Of a stretch of DNA of 64,000 nucleotides, positions 49,427 to 58,487 are shown piece after piece. The DNA comes from Streptomyces showdoensis (GTDB lineage Bacteria; Actinomycetota; Actinomycetes; Streptomycetales; Streptomycetaceae), in contig NZ_BAAAXG010000002.1 in the NCBI RefSeq assembly GCF_039535475.1, positions 186,001 through 250,000 of the forward strand. Direction: 5' to 3'. Under the pieces are notes generated by a model. It was not told the origin of the DNA. It saw nothing but the letters and a program-made list of their open reading frames with translations, and did no database searches. Every line of letters starts with the position of its first letter. Positions within the stretch are counted from its first letter, which is position 1. The position numbers and the translations under genes are program-made.

Positions 49427-51853
49427 ATGCTCATGTGTATGGAGGGCGACTCCGTACGTCCCGAGACCGGCGACGGCGCGACCGCCGAGGTGCTGGCCCT
49501 GGCCAAGGTCGTGACGAGACTGCGCGCCGAGATCGCCGACCTGGAGGGCGTGGCCTCGGTGGCGGCCGTCGTGGAACGGGCCAAGGGCGTGCTGATGGCC
49601 GAGGCGGCCGTATCGGCGGATGCCGCGTACCGGATCCTGTCCGACCGTGCCGAGCGGCGGCGCAGGACCCTCCTGGAGGAGTGCTGGATCACCCTGAGCC
49701 GTGCGGGCTCGCGCGAGGCCCGGCCGGAACGCCGGGAAGCGGCGTCCGAGGCGGCGGTGCGGCCGCCGCCGTACCCGTCGCCGTCCGGCACGGGCCGCCA
49801 CCTCGGCGGGGACGTCCGGGAGGCGGGGCCGAGGGTGCACCTGGCACGCCTCGCCGACGGCCTCGCCGACGCCCGTACCGCGGACGACGTCGCGGAACTG
49901 CTGCGGGCCGTGCTGGGTGATGCGGAGGACGTGGATGCCGTCATGATCTACCGGTCCGCGGCCAACGGAAGCCTCGAACTGGCCGGGCACGCCGGCATCG
50001 AGGCGACCCTGGCCGCCCAGTGGAGCCACATCCCGCCGCTCGGCGGCGTCGCGGCACTGGAGGCGACCGCCACCCGCGAGGGCGTCTGGCTCGAGGACCT
50101 GAAGGCGGACGACCACCTCCTGATCGGGGACCCGCCCGAGCGTTGGCCCACGCGCGCGTGGCTCCCCGTACCCGGGCCGGCGGCGCCGGTCGTCGTGGGG
50201 TTCTTCCGCTCCCGGGCGGGACCCTTCGACCCCGCCACCCGAGCCCTGCTGCGGCGGTCCGTCAGACTCTGCGGCGGCCGCCTCCGCGCGGGACCGGACG
50301 CCGACCGCCCCGGCGGGCCCCAGGAGGACGCCGAGGCGGTCCAGAGGGTCCTCGACACCCTGCCGGGGCCGGCGGTCCTGCTCACCCCCCTGCGGTCGGC
50401 GGCGGGCGAGGTGGAGGACTACCGCATCGACGCGGCGGCGCCGGAGTCCGTCGACGTGGCCGGCCGACGCGGCCGCGAGCTGGTCGGGCGGCGCGTCCTG
50501 GAGACGTACCCCACCGTGGCGGGAACGGCCCTGTGGGACGCCTACCGGGACACGCTGAGTACCGGGACGGCGTACGAGAGCGAGCCCTTCACCCACGAAG
50601 AGGTGACCGCGGGAGTCCCGGAACGGTCGGTGTACTCGGTGCGGGTGTCCCCGCTGGAAGACCGCCTGGTGGTCTCCTGGATCCGCCACGACGGCGGCGA
50701 GCACGAGACGCGCCGGCTCGCCGAGTTGCAGCGGCTGGGCAACCTGGGCTGGGTGGGCTGGGACCTGACCACGGACGAGGTCACCTGGTCCGACCAGGTC
50801 TACACCGTCTTCGACCGCGCGCCCGAACGCGGCCCGATACGGATGGAGGACCTGCCCGGGCACCTGGCGGCCGCCGACGCGCCGAGGGTGGGCGCGGCCG
50901 TCCGGCGGCTCCTCGCCGGCGGCCCGGCCGTCGACGAGCCGTTCCGCATCCCCACCGCGAGCGGGGTGCGCCACCTGCGGATCGTCGCGGAGGCCCACGC
51001 CGACGCGGACGGCGCCCCGGTCGAGGTGCACGGCTTCTTCCAGGACCTCACCGCCCTGCGCGACGCCGAACTCGCCCTGGTCGAGAGCGAACGCGCCAAC
51101 CTCGTCCAGCGCGGCATGCTGAAGGCCGAACGGGCGGTGGGCGCCCGGCTCCAGGACACGCTGCTGCCGGTCCCCGAGCAGTCGCTCGAACTCGCGGGTC
51201 TGTGCGTCGACGTCGCCTACGTCGCGGCCGACAGCGGGCTGAACGTCGGGGGTGACTGGTACTCCGCCATCGAACTCCCCGACGAGAGCGCGCTGTTCGT
51301 CGTCGGAGACGTCGCCGGCCACGGGCTGCCCGCGGTCGGCACGATGGCCCAGCTGCGGTTCTACACGAAGGGCATGACCGTCACGGGTTCCGCGCTGCCC
51401 GTCGTCCTCGGCAGGCTCAACCGACTGCTCCTCCACACGGCGGCGGAACCGGACGGCGCCACCGCCACCATGGTCATGGGGCGCTACCAGCCCTGGGACC
51501 GACGCCTGACCTGGGTGCGTGCCGGGCACCTGCCGCCGCTGCTGGTCCGCGACGGCGCGGCGGAGTTCCTGTCGCAGCCCGAGGGCTGCCTGCTCGGTGC
51601 CACGTTCGACTCCCAGTACGGGCAGGCGACGCTCGACCTGCTGCCCGGGGACCACCTGCTCTTCTACACGGACGGGCTCGTGGAGGTGCCCGGCGAGGAC
51701 ATCCTGGTGGGCCTGGAACGCCTGGCCGGGACCGTGGTGCGGCTCCTGCGGGAGGGCGGGGGCGACACGCTGGCCCGGACCCTGGCCGCGCTCCGGCCGG
51801 GAAACCGCGACGACATCTGCGTCCTGGACATCCACATCCCCGACGACTCCTGA
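49427..51853 (+). CDS. ANTAR-GAF-PAS-SpoIIE-type protein phosphatase
   Basis: About 808 residues. Domains: ANTAR-like RNA-binding helices (about 35-95, with VVERAKGVLMAEAAVSADAA and EECW), GAF (about 130-270), two PAS-like segments (285-400 and 415-520), and a PP2C/SpoIIE phosphatase (about 550-808) with VGGDWYSA, VVGDVAGHGLPA near 625 and FYTDGLVEVPGEDI holding the metal-binding aspartates. It likely dephosphorylates an RsbV/STAS anti-sigma antagonist. ATGs at 49427, 49433 and 49439 are all possible; the open frame continues upstream to 49325 but crosses a strong terminator, so that start is rejected. A stand-alone ANTAR N-terminus on a SpoIIE phosphatase is uncommon. Confidence 0.88.
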   Translation: MLMCMEGDSVRPETGDGATAEVLALAKVVTRLRAEIADLEGVASVAAVVERAKGVLMAEAAVSADAAYRILSDRAERRRRTLLEECWITLSRAGSREARPERREAASEAAVRPPPYPSPSGTGRHLGGDVREAGPRVHLARLADGLADARTADDVAELLRAVLGDAEDVDAVMIYRSAANGSLELAGHAGIEATLAAQWSHIPPLGGVAALEATATREGVWLEDLKADDHLLIGDPPERWPTRAWLPVPGPAAPVVVGFFRSRAGPFDPATRALLRRSVRLCGGRLRAGPDADRPGGPQEDAEAVQRVLDTLPGPAVLLTPLRSAAGEVEDYRIDAAAPESVDVAGRRGRELVGRRVLETYPTVAGTALWDAYRDTLSTGTAYESEPFTHEEVTAGVPERSVYSVRVSPLEDRLVVSWIRHDGGEHETRRLAELQRLGNLGWVGWDLTTDEVTWSDQVYTVFDRAPERGPIRMEDLPGHLAAADAPRVGAAVRRLLAGGPAVDEPFRIPTASGVRHLRIVAEAHADADGAPVEVHGFFQDLTALRDAELALVESERANLVQRGMLKAERAVGARLQDTLLPVPEQSLELAGLCVDVAYVAADSGLNVGGDWYSAIELPDESALFVVGDVAGHGLPAVGTMAQLRFYTKGMTVTGSALPVVLGRLNRLLLHTAAEPDGATATMVMGRYQPWDRRLTWVRAGHLPPLLVRDGAAEFLSQPEGCLLGATFDSQYGQATLDLLPGDHLLFYTDGLVEVPGEDILVGLERLAGTVVRLLREGGGDTLARTLAALRPGNRDDICVLDIHIPDDS

Positions 51854-51884
51854 AGCGGCGGCCGACTCGCGAAGCGGCGCGGCG

Positions 51885-51977
51885 TCCCGCTCCCGGCCCC
51901 CTGGGAGGGCGGAGGTCCCGCTCCCGGCCCCCTGGGAGGGCGGAGGTCCCGCTCCCGGCCCCCCGGGAGGGCGGAGA
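51885..51977. repeat. Three 31-bp tandem repeats after phosphatase gene
   Basis: Three nearly identical 31-bp units beginning tcccgctcccggcccc, differing at one base, within the 166-bp gap between convergent genes. Each unit contains CTCCCGGCCCCCTGGGAG, an imperfect hairpin, so the block could act as a triple terminator. Confidence 0.85.
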
Positions 51978-52019
51978 GCGGGACGTCCGCCGTCGGCCGG
52001 GGGAGGCGGCACAGAGGGG

Positions 52020-52610
52020 TCACATGTGCGGGTCGTCGGGCAGCGGGCCGGGGTACGGACCGGGCCGCCCGGGCGGAGCGGGGGTCTCGCCGACCGGCGC
52101 GCCGTCCGTGCCCGGGCCCGCCCTCAGCTCGCTCGCCCGGGCGCTCGGGGCCTCCGCGGGACGCAGCCGGCCGCGCCAGGCGCCGGTGGCGGCGTCGCGC
52201 TCCTCGATGAAGTGCTTGAAGCGCTCCAGATCGCCCTGGACCCGGCTCTCGACGATGCCGAGGGCGGTGCCGGCCTTCTCGACGACGCCCTGCGGTTCGA
52301 TCTCCATCGCCAGGCTCACGCGGGTGTGGGAGTCGTCGACGCGCTGGAAGGTGACGACACCCTTCTGTCGGACGTCGCCGTCGACCGTGCGCCAGGAGAT
52401 CCGCTCGTCGGCGAGCTGGTCGACGATCTCGGTGTCGAACTCCCGGGTGACGCCGGCGAAGCGGGTGCGCCAGTGGCAGAGGCGGTCGTCGACCTGGTGG
52501 ACCTCCTCGACGCCTTCCATGAAGACCGGGAACTCCTCGAACTGGGTCCACTGGTCGTAGACCTCGCGCAGCGGGGCGTCCACCTTGATCGTTTCCTGCA
52601 CCATGGTCAT
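52020..52610 (-). CDS. SRPBCC (polyketide cyclase/dehydrase-like) protein
   Basis: A 196-residue protein: residues 1-150 are a START/SRPBCC fold (IKVDAPLREVYDQWTQFEEFPVFMEGVEEVHQVDD) and the tail is proline-rich. Proteins of this type occur in the osmotic and general stress regulons of streptomycetes; the ligand is unknown. GAGGAG precedes ATG 52610. A near-consensus sigma-B promoter lies upstream. Confidence 0.88.
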   Translation of the reverse strand: MTMVQETIKVDAPLREVYDQWTQFEEFPVFMEGVEEVHQVDDRLCHWRTRFAGVTREFDTEIVDQLADERISWRTVDGDVRQKGVVTFQRVDDSHTRVSLAMEIEPQGVVEKAGTALGIVESRVQGDLERFKHFIEERDAATGAWRGRLRPAEAPSARASELRAGPGTDGAPVGETPAPPGRPGPYPGPLPDDPHM

Positions 52611-52662
52611 GGTCTCCTCCTCGGACGGGTCCGTGGTGACCGCGGGGTGCGGCTCCCTGCGG

Positions 52663-52687
52663 CTACCCGGGATCACCGCCCTCACGC
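52663..52687 (-). promoter_or_regulatory. Possible sigma-B-type promoter
   Basis: On the minus strand GCGT (52687-52684), 15 bp, then GGGTAG (52668-52663); the last base departs from the sigma-B consensus C/T. It lies 53-77 bp upstream of the SRPBCC start. Confidence 0.4.
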
Positions 52688-52725
52688 GTGCTCCGGCCGC
52701 CCGGCATGCCGGCCCCGGAACGGGC

Positions 52726-53160
52726 TCAGCCGGATGACCGTGTCCCGGCGGGGATCTCGGCCGCGCCGTCCGGTCGCCGGTGGACCACCGTGAACCGGTG
52801 CTTCACCTCGGCGTGTTCGCGCCCCGCGGCGTCCCTCATGCATCCCGTCAACCGGTACGTCCCGCAGTGGGCGCGCCCCACGGGCAGCCGCTCCGGAGGC
52901 AGCAGGACCTCGTAGGGGCCTCCGGCCCGGAAGCTGCCCAGAACGGTCCGCCGGGTCACCGGAGGCTCACCCTCCCGGGTCCTGAGGGTCTCGAAGACCA
53001 GACCGTCGGTGTCCGCCCCGATCCGGAAGGTCAGCGCGATGCTGACCACCGTGCCCTCCGGCAGTTCGTACGGGACGGCGGCACCCGGTCCGTCGAGGGG
53101 CACCGTGAACGTCCCCAGCGTGTCGGAGACCAGGGCCAGCTCCATCAGTTCGACTCGCAT
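52726..53160 (-). CDS. RhoGDI-like immunoglobulin-fold protein
   Basis: A 144-residue protein resembling the C-terminal beta-sandwich of eukaryotic Rho GDP-dissociation inhibitors: YELPEGTVVSIALTFRI, DGLVFETLRTREG, GSFRAGGPYEVLLPPERLP and YRLTGCMRDAAGREHAEVKHRF. GGAGGTGAAC precedes the ATG. No Rho GTPase is expected in bacteria, so its partner is unknown. Stress-cluster context suggests a general stress role. Confidence 0.75.
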   Translation of the reverse strand: MRVELMELALVSDTLGTFTVPLDGPGAAVPYELPEGTVVSIALTFRIGADTDGLVFETLRTREGEPPVTRRTVLGSFRAGGPYEVLLPPERLPVGRAHCGTYRLTGCMRDAAGREHAEVKHRFTVVHRRPDGAAEIPAGTRSSG

Positions 53161-53372
53161 GGAGAGTTCACCTCCGCCTGTTCGCGCGGGTGCAGGGGCG
53201 CCGCGTCTCCCGGCCCCTGCCCGGCCCTCGGTGGGGCAATCCTCCGGACCGCCGCGGATCCTCCCGGGCACGCGGCGCGCATGATTGCGCGATGAAGGGG
53301 CAACCGCCGTAGAGCCGGAGGCCACGTACGGAGCGTGGCCCGGCGGGCCACGGACACATCGGAGGTGGCGTC

Positions 53373-53528
53373 ATGGTTCCCCTGCTCCTCGTTCTGCTGG
53401 TGATTCTGATTCTCTTCGGCGCGGGATTCGCGGTCGAGGTGCTCTGGTACGTCGCGATCGCCGTGCTCGTGCTGTGGCTGCTGGGCTTCCTGATGCGGAG
53501 CGGCAGCGGTCGTTGGTACCGGTGGTGA
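53373..53528 (+). CDS. 51-residue hydrophobic peptide
   Basis: A small protein too short for the usual cutoff: MVPLLLVLLVILILFGAGF, then EVLWYVAIAVLVLWLLGFL and a basic tail RSGSGRWYRW. Two membrane helices are predicted. GGAGGTGG lies 7-8 nt before the ATG, codon bias is strong and the downstream gene converges on it. It matches the conserved hydrophobic protein of actinobacterial stress islands (lmo0937-like). Confidence 0.8.
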   Translation: MVPLLLVLLVILILFGAGFAVEVLWYVAIAVLVLWLLGFLMRSGSGRWYRW

Positions 53529-53606
53529 CGAGACCGAGACCCGACGGACTCGTTCGTGCGCCGCGCCCCCGGATTCCGGGGGCGCGGCGCGTCGACGGCC
53601 GAGGGC

Positions 53607-53930
53607 TCAGTGGCCCAGGGCGCGCTTGAGCTCCGCCTTGTCCATCGAGGAGCGGCCGTGCAGACCGCGGCGCCGGGCCTCGGCGTAGAGCTGGTCGTAC
53701 GTCGGGCCCTGGGCGCCGCTGTGCGAGCGCAGGCCGCCCCGCCGGGAGGAGGACATGTCGTCCGTCGAGCTCTTGCTCGCCGTCTTCGACTCGCCCGCCC
53801 GGGCCCGTTCCTTGTTCACGGTCCGTGCGGCGATCTCCTCGGCACGCTTCCGGCTCTCACCCCGGTCCAGCGCGCTCTCCTTGATGTGCTCGTACTGCCG
53901 TTCCCGCTTGGGACTCGATCCACGGGGCAT
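53607..53930 (-). CDS. Basic stress/plasmid-stabilisation-like protein
   Basis: A 107-residue, highly charged protein: MPRGSSPKRERQYEHIKES, RAEEIAARTVNKERA and a C-terminal TYDQLYAEARRRGLHGRSS resembling a Rho-N/SAP-type helix-extended-helix nucleic-acid motif. Streptomycete homologues are annotated as plasmid stabilisation proteins, without good evidence. It probably binds nucleic acid. Confidence 0.8.
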   Translation of the reverse strand: MPRGSSPKRERQYEHIKESALDRGESRKRAEEIAARTVNKERARAGESKTASKSSTDDMSSSRRGGLRSHSGAQGPTYDQLYAEARRRGLHGRSSMDKAELKRALGH

Positions 53931-54027
53931 GGTGTCCGCTCCTTCCGGTCGGCCGATGCGGCGGCGAAGCCGTCGCCACCTGTGCGGCTGCCCCGGTCGG
54001 CCGTGCGCAACCGCCGTTGGGCGGCCG

Positions 54028-54471
54028 TCAGCGCCGCGGGGCCGCAGCCGTCGGAACGGTCACCTCGAACCAGACCGCCTTGCCCTCCCCCCGGGGCACC
54101 CAGCCCCAGGCCTCCGAGAGGCGTTCCAGCAGGTACAGCCCGTGTCCGGAGGCGCGGCCCGCCCGGTGCGGCCCGTGCGGGCGGGGCCGTACCGGGCTCG
54201 TGTCGCTGACCTGGACCCAGAGGCGCCCGGCGCTGTGGTCGAGACGGAGTTCGTACGGGGTGCCGCCGTGCGCGAGGGCGTTGGTGACGACCTCGGACAC
54301 CAGCAGGAGGGCGTCTTCGACGGCGATCGCCCCGGCGCCCTCCGGCGCTCCGAACCATGCGCCGATGGCCTGTCGCGTGAGGTCACGGCACTCCCGCACC
54401 GCCTCGGTGTGCCCCGTCAGCTCATGGTGGCGGGTGTGTGGGGTCGCATGCTCCGAGCTCCGGCTGGTCAT
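54028..54471 (-). CDS. RsbW-like serine kinase / anti-sigma ATPase
   Basis: A 147-residue HATPase_c protein. N box LLLVSEVVTNALAHGG, G1 box VQVSDTSP and G2 box GRASGHGLYLLERLSEAWG are intact; the C-terminus AVWFEVTVP is usual. It should phosphorylate a STAS antagonist or bind a sigma factor. It lies beside broken rsbV, rsbW and sigma genes. Confidence 0.9.
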   Translation of the reverse strand: MTSRSSEHATPHTRHHELTGHTEAVRECRDLTRQAIGAWFGAPEGAGAIAVEDALLLVSEVVTNALAHGGTPYELRLDHSAGRLWVQVSDTSPVRPRPHGPHRAGRASGHGLYLLERLSEAWGWVPRGEGKAVWFEVTVPTAAAPRR

Positions 54472-54598
54472 GCCCGGCCGCTACCCGGCTTCCGTGCCCC
54501 GAACCGTTGACCGGCTCGCGACTCGTGCGCGATATAGCTTGCAAAGCGGGTAAACAGTAGGAAAGAGGCGGTGGTCAGATGGCGGGGAAGAGGGACTG

Positions 54599-54985
54599 GT
54601 GACGGGCGGGGGCAGGGCCCCCGCGAAGCCGGTTCACCGTGGAGTCCGGTCGGTGCCGGGCGCGGACACCGACGTCGTACGGGTCGGCGGGGAACTCGAC
54701 CATGACACGGTGGCCCCGCTGAGGGACGCCATGGCGGAGCGCGTCGGGCGGGGCGGATCGTCGTCGACTGCTCGGCCCTGGACTTCTGCGACTCGTACGG
54801 GCTGACACGCGCTGCTGAAGGGCGCGGCTGCGGGCGACCGAGGCCGGACGGAGACTGGAGCTCGCGGGGCTGCGCCCGCACGGTGGACAGGCTCTTCGAG
54901 ATCACCGGCGCCCCAGGCGGTCTTCCGGGTGTACGCGACGCTGGGCGAGGCGCTCGCCGAGAGCGGCCGGGAAAGCGGCGGGGGC
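54599..54985 (+). pseudogene. STAS anti-sigma antagonist (rsbV-like), multiply frameshifted
   Basis: The frame starts well (VRVGGELDHDTVAPLRDAM) but STAS motifs then appear in different frames: RIVVDCSALDFCDSYGL, LLKGRAAATEAGRRLELAG, TVDRLFEITGA and FRVYATLGEALAES. At least four single-base indels are needed to join them. This is either decay or sequence error; see the neighbouring region. Confidence 0.75.
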
Positions 54986-55468
54986 GATGCCGAGACGATT
55001 GGACGGCGACCGGGGTCAGGTGCGCCGGCTCGTACTGCAGGCGACGGAGTCGCGCGGCGTGGTGGCCCGCTGCCGGGACTTCACCGCCCGAGGCGCTGGC
55101 CGACATGGGGCTGGATCCCCACCCGGAGACCGAGGAGGCGGGGGAGCGGGTCGAGGACGTCCTGCTCCTGTGTCGGAGGTCGTCACCAACGCCTGCCTGC
55201 ACGCCGGTGGCCGGAGGAACCTGGTCCTGCGCCACGGGCAGAGGCGGCTGCGGGTGGAGGTGGCCGACGGGAGCCCGAACATCCGCGAGAGCCAGGTGCC
55301 CCCGGTCTCCCGGACGCCCGGCGGGCACGGTCTGATGGTGCTCGACCGGCTGCCGGGGACTGGGGAACCGTGGACAAGGAGCCGGAGGCCGTGGGCAGGT
55401 GGTTCTGGCTGGAGGTCAGCCGGCCGTCTCGGCCGCCGTGGCGCCGTCCTGGAGGAGGCCCTGCCTGA
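54986..55468 (+). pseudogene. RsbW-like ATPase, multiply frameshifted
   Basis: HATPase pieces are spread over frames: VRRLVLQATESRGVVARCRDF, ADMGLDPHPETEE, VSEVVTNACLHAGG (N box), LRHGQRRLRVEVADGSP (G1) and GGHGLMVLDRL (G2), ending WFWLEVS. Three or more indels are required. It follows the STAS fragment in the usual rsbV-rsbW order. Confidence 0.75.
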
Positions 55469-55985
55469 GCTCGCCGAGGATCCGGGTGAGCAGGCGGGAG
55501 ACGTGCATTCTGGGACAGCCCGACCCGCTCGCCTATCTCCGCCCTGGGTGAGTTCCTCGCCGAAGCGGAGTTCGAGGATGAGCCGGTCCAGCGGTCGTCC
55601 AGCTCGGCGATCATCGGCCGCAGGGACGTCAGCGAGTCGATCAGTTCGTACGAAGGCTCCGAGACCGCCAGGTGCCGTTCCCCGCTCCCGGGCGTGGAGT
55701 CGTCGTCACGCTGGGGAGGGTGACGTCCAGGACGCGCGCGGTATAGCCGTGCGTCGCGAGCTGGCCCTCGGCGACGTCCTCCTCCGTGAGTCCAGCCGTC
55801 GGGCCAGCTCGGCCCGCGTCGGGCGGCGCCCAGTTCCTGTTCCAGGGCGTCCGCCGCCCTTCGCCAGGTCGATGCGCAGCTCCTGGAGGCGGCGCGGCAC
55901 CCGTACGGCCCAGCTGGTGTCGCGGACGAAGCGCTTCATCTCGCGACGACCGTGGGGAGGGCGAAGGTCAATAGAAGCAGGACCA
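55416..55985 (-). pseudogene. Sigma-B/F-family sigma factor, broken and truncated
   Basis: Minus-strand fragments of an SigB-type factor: MKRFVRDTSWAVRVPRRLQEL (region 3), RRPTRAELARRLD, MIAELDDRW, AEIGERVGLSQ (region 4) and SRLLTRILGELRQGLLQDG to a TGA at 55416. Several indels separate them. Upstream of 55940 only the faint trace FALPTVV before the methionine remains of region 2; then similarity is lost. Confidence 0.75.
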
Positions 55986-58060
55986 GATCGAATGCCGGGT
56001 GGGCGGTCGCGGGGTCGGTGAACGTGGTTTTGGAATATCGCCTGATCACGGCCGACCCTCGTCCCGCCCTAGGCGTACATGATGTACGCATACCGAGGGT
56101 CAAGGCTCCCAGCGCCCGGTTACCTGAAACAGCAGCACGTGTAGGGCAAGGGTGAACCTGTGTCACATGACTTGCTGAGTTGAACCTGCATGGAGTGCTT
56201 AGAGCTCGTGCATCAACATTGTGTGATATGGCCTGAGACCAGTAGTGCGTCAACAGTACCCGCAGAGTTTATCCCTCGTTCGAGTGACGCTACATGCGTA
56301 CTGCACAGGCCTGCCGGAGAGCAAGCGACCAAACAACGATCACAGGAGTATGGTCGTCGTAGCTGCGTCAGACGTGTGGAGATGAAGCTTCTTAGGTGGC
56401 AACCGGCCGTTGTGGCGTCGCACGGGAGACTTGGGACACACACCGAGGTGTGTGGAAGCTTCGGGCTACTAGAATCCACGTACCTCGTCGTACGAAGCGT
56501 AAATCCAGTGAGATAAGGAGAGTCAACAGACCACCGGAGTAAGATACCCGCATTTAAGCGTGCCAGGAGGTTCGTAGACCCGCGGTCCCCACGCGCTGCT
56601 CACGCTGAGCCGTGAAACCATCTTTAAACAGCTACGTTCTCTGAAACCTGCGTGTGGGACGATGCATCGTAGTCCTGCCCCCTTAACGAAATCGTCGTAT
56701 GAGGTGTGGTGTGCGATGGACGTGCCCAAGTGGCCGAGCGAGCGCCTCGGTGTGGCTGAGGTGATGAAGCGTTGTGACCAAGCGCAAACCCGATGGCATG
56801 GGCGGTCGGGGAAGTACGGAAGATAGGATGGGCTGGTCTTCGAGCTTGCACAACGATGATGGGGACGTGCTTTGGAAGTGCGTCGTGGAGCGCCAATGGA
56901 GGGATAGGAGACGGGGTTCGCGTCTCTGGAGATAAAGGTTGCGACTGTGCGATGAAGATACGTCACAGGTATTAGGGTGGTAGTTGAGGGGACCAAGGGC
57001 GGTGGATACTAGAGGATGCTGCGCTGCTGAGCAAGAGGGAGTAGAAAGGGCGTAAGAGAGGAGACTCGAGGGGGAGCTGAGCGAGCGCGCAAATAGAGTA
57101 CATTAGGAGGCGTAGGGGATAAGAAGGAAAGGGGAGCAGCTGAGGCTGGACTGAGCAGAGAGGGAGATAAATCTCTGTATGGGATGATGTGACCTCGGGA
57201 GGGAAGCCAGTGACGCGCGCGTGAGCACTGAGGAGACACAGCTGCGAGACACATGAGACGCTTGAGGAGCATGATTTAATGTCAAACAGGTCGTTGCACT
57301 GGCGCGCGTAAGAAAAGCGCTACCAAACGAACAAGTGAAAGTGTGATGCTAGGGATATAGGTGGTGATGAGGAGTGGAGCGTGGGTGTGAAAGAGAGGCG
57401 GAGAGAGGAGAAAAGAGAAGTAGGGATAGAGTAGAGCATGGGAAGAGCGGTGAGGAGAGGCAGTGGGGGTGGGGAAGGGAGGCACGTGGACAGGAGACAG
57501 GAGTCAGAGGAGCCTTATCGTTGTGAAGTAGATGGGGGGTCTGGAGTTGTGTTTGAGTGTGTCGTAGTTGTTAGGGGGTAATGGAGTGACGTGGGCTTGT
57601 TGAAGATTATTAGGTGTGGTGTTAGGGGGTTGGGTTGCTGAGAGGTAGTATGGGAGGGATGTGTCATTAAGTAGGACAAAAGAGACCAGTGATGTGTTAG
57701 TTGGGTCGGGCGGCGTTACGTGTGACTCGGGCGTGCCGGGGGTGCGCAGGCCCGGGAGTGTCGGTGAGGGAATTCCATAGGCCTCTGTGGCCGTCCGTCT
57801 ATCGTGTGCTTGGGTGTGTGCGGTGCCTCGCTACCGTGGCGGATTGCAACATGGCGAGAAACGATGGGAATCTCTTCATCTGTGTGGCTTGATTCGTAGC
57901 GTGCGCCGTGGGTACATAGCCATTTCGCAGAGAGGCAGTATGCTCATGGGGATTGGAGAAGAGTTGGTCTGCGAGGAGAAGGGGTCTGGCGGGTAGGAGA
58001 GAAGTAGAACTGCGCGTCGTAGCCTTACGAGGGGTGGGGGGTGCGACCCGTCCTCGAAGC
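55986..58060. other. Anomalous 2-kb stretch without coding signature
   Basis: GC content drops markedly, third-position bias vanishes, and no frame resembles a protein I recognise. Local base use changes in blocks: mixed to about 57000, purine (A/G) rich about 57000-57480, G/T rich about 57500-57720. Genes on both flanks lose integrity as they approach it. The simplest explanation is uncorrected or mis-joined sequence; a foreign insert is less likely. Confidence 0.75.
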
Positions 58061-58091
58061 TAGGGTCGTGGGAGGTGGACCATCAGGGTGG

Positions 58092-58487
58092 TCAGCGGTT
58101 GCCCAGCGTTGCACCGAACAGCAGCATCCAGCCGTCCTTCACCGCCGGTTCCAGCCAGGAGGGGAGCGTGCCGGGGGAACGCACCGGCAGAAGGACGGTG
58201 AGGTGTTCCTCGGCCAGGAGGCGCAGGACCGTCGTGCGGTGGCGGGAGGCGAGGTCCCACAGGCCGGTGAGGGCGTCGAGGGTGTCGCGGTGGTGGGCCC
58301 ACAGGGCGACGGGCTGGCCGGACGGCCGACGCTTGGCCTCGTTGACGGCGATCGGGGTGGTCGCGGTGACGACGTGGGTGAGGGGCGGGGGGTTGGGGAG
58401 CACCACCGCCGTGCCGCGGCGGAGGGCCCGGCGGGCCTGGGGCAGGGTCGCCGGTGCGCGGGACGGTGCCTCTTCGGACGGGTTCAC
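58092..58487 (-). CDS. YrdC/Sua5-like protein, probably truncated
   Basis: A 131-residue product whose GTG overlaps the stop of the HMGL-like gene. LRRGTAVVLPNPPPLTHVV and VNEAKRRPSGQPVALWAHH resemble the nucleotide/RNA-binding N-terminal half of YrdC/Sua5 threonylcarbamoyl-AMP synthase-like proteins. Full proteins are about 200 residues; this one stops at FGATLGNR, right at the edge of the anomalous stretch, so the 3' end is suspect. As a non-housekeeping YrdC partner of an HMGL enzyme it may take part in carbamoyl transfer in secondary metabolism (inference). Confidence 0.65.
   Translation of the reverse strand: MNPSEEAPSRAPATLPQARRALRRGTAVVLPNPPPLTHVVTATTPIAVNEAKRRPSGQPVALWAHHRDTLDALTGLWDLASRHRTTVLRLLAEEHLTVLLPVRSPGTLPSWLEPAVKDGWMLLFGATLGNR

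Noticed and set aside
51885-51977. 31-bp repeats as a CRISPR array
   Set aside because: Head-to-tail copies with no spacers.
57530-57650. TTAGGGGG-like motifs resembling telomeric repeats
   Set aside because: Only a few irregular matches in G/T-rich noise; Streptomyces telomeres are palindromic, not TTAGGG repeats.
55986-58060. AT-rich genomic island or integrated plasmid
   Set aside because: No integrase, repeats, tRNA or coding frames; flanking genes degrade in a gradient, which points to sequence quality instead.
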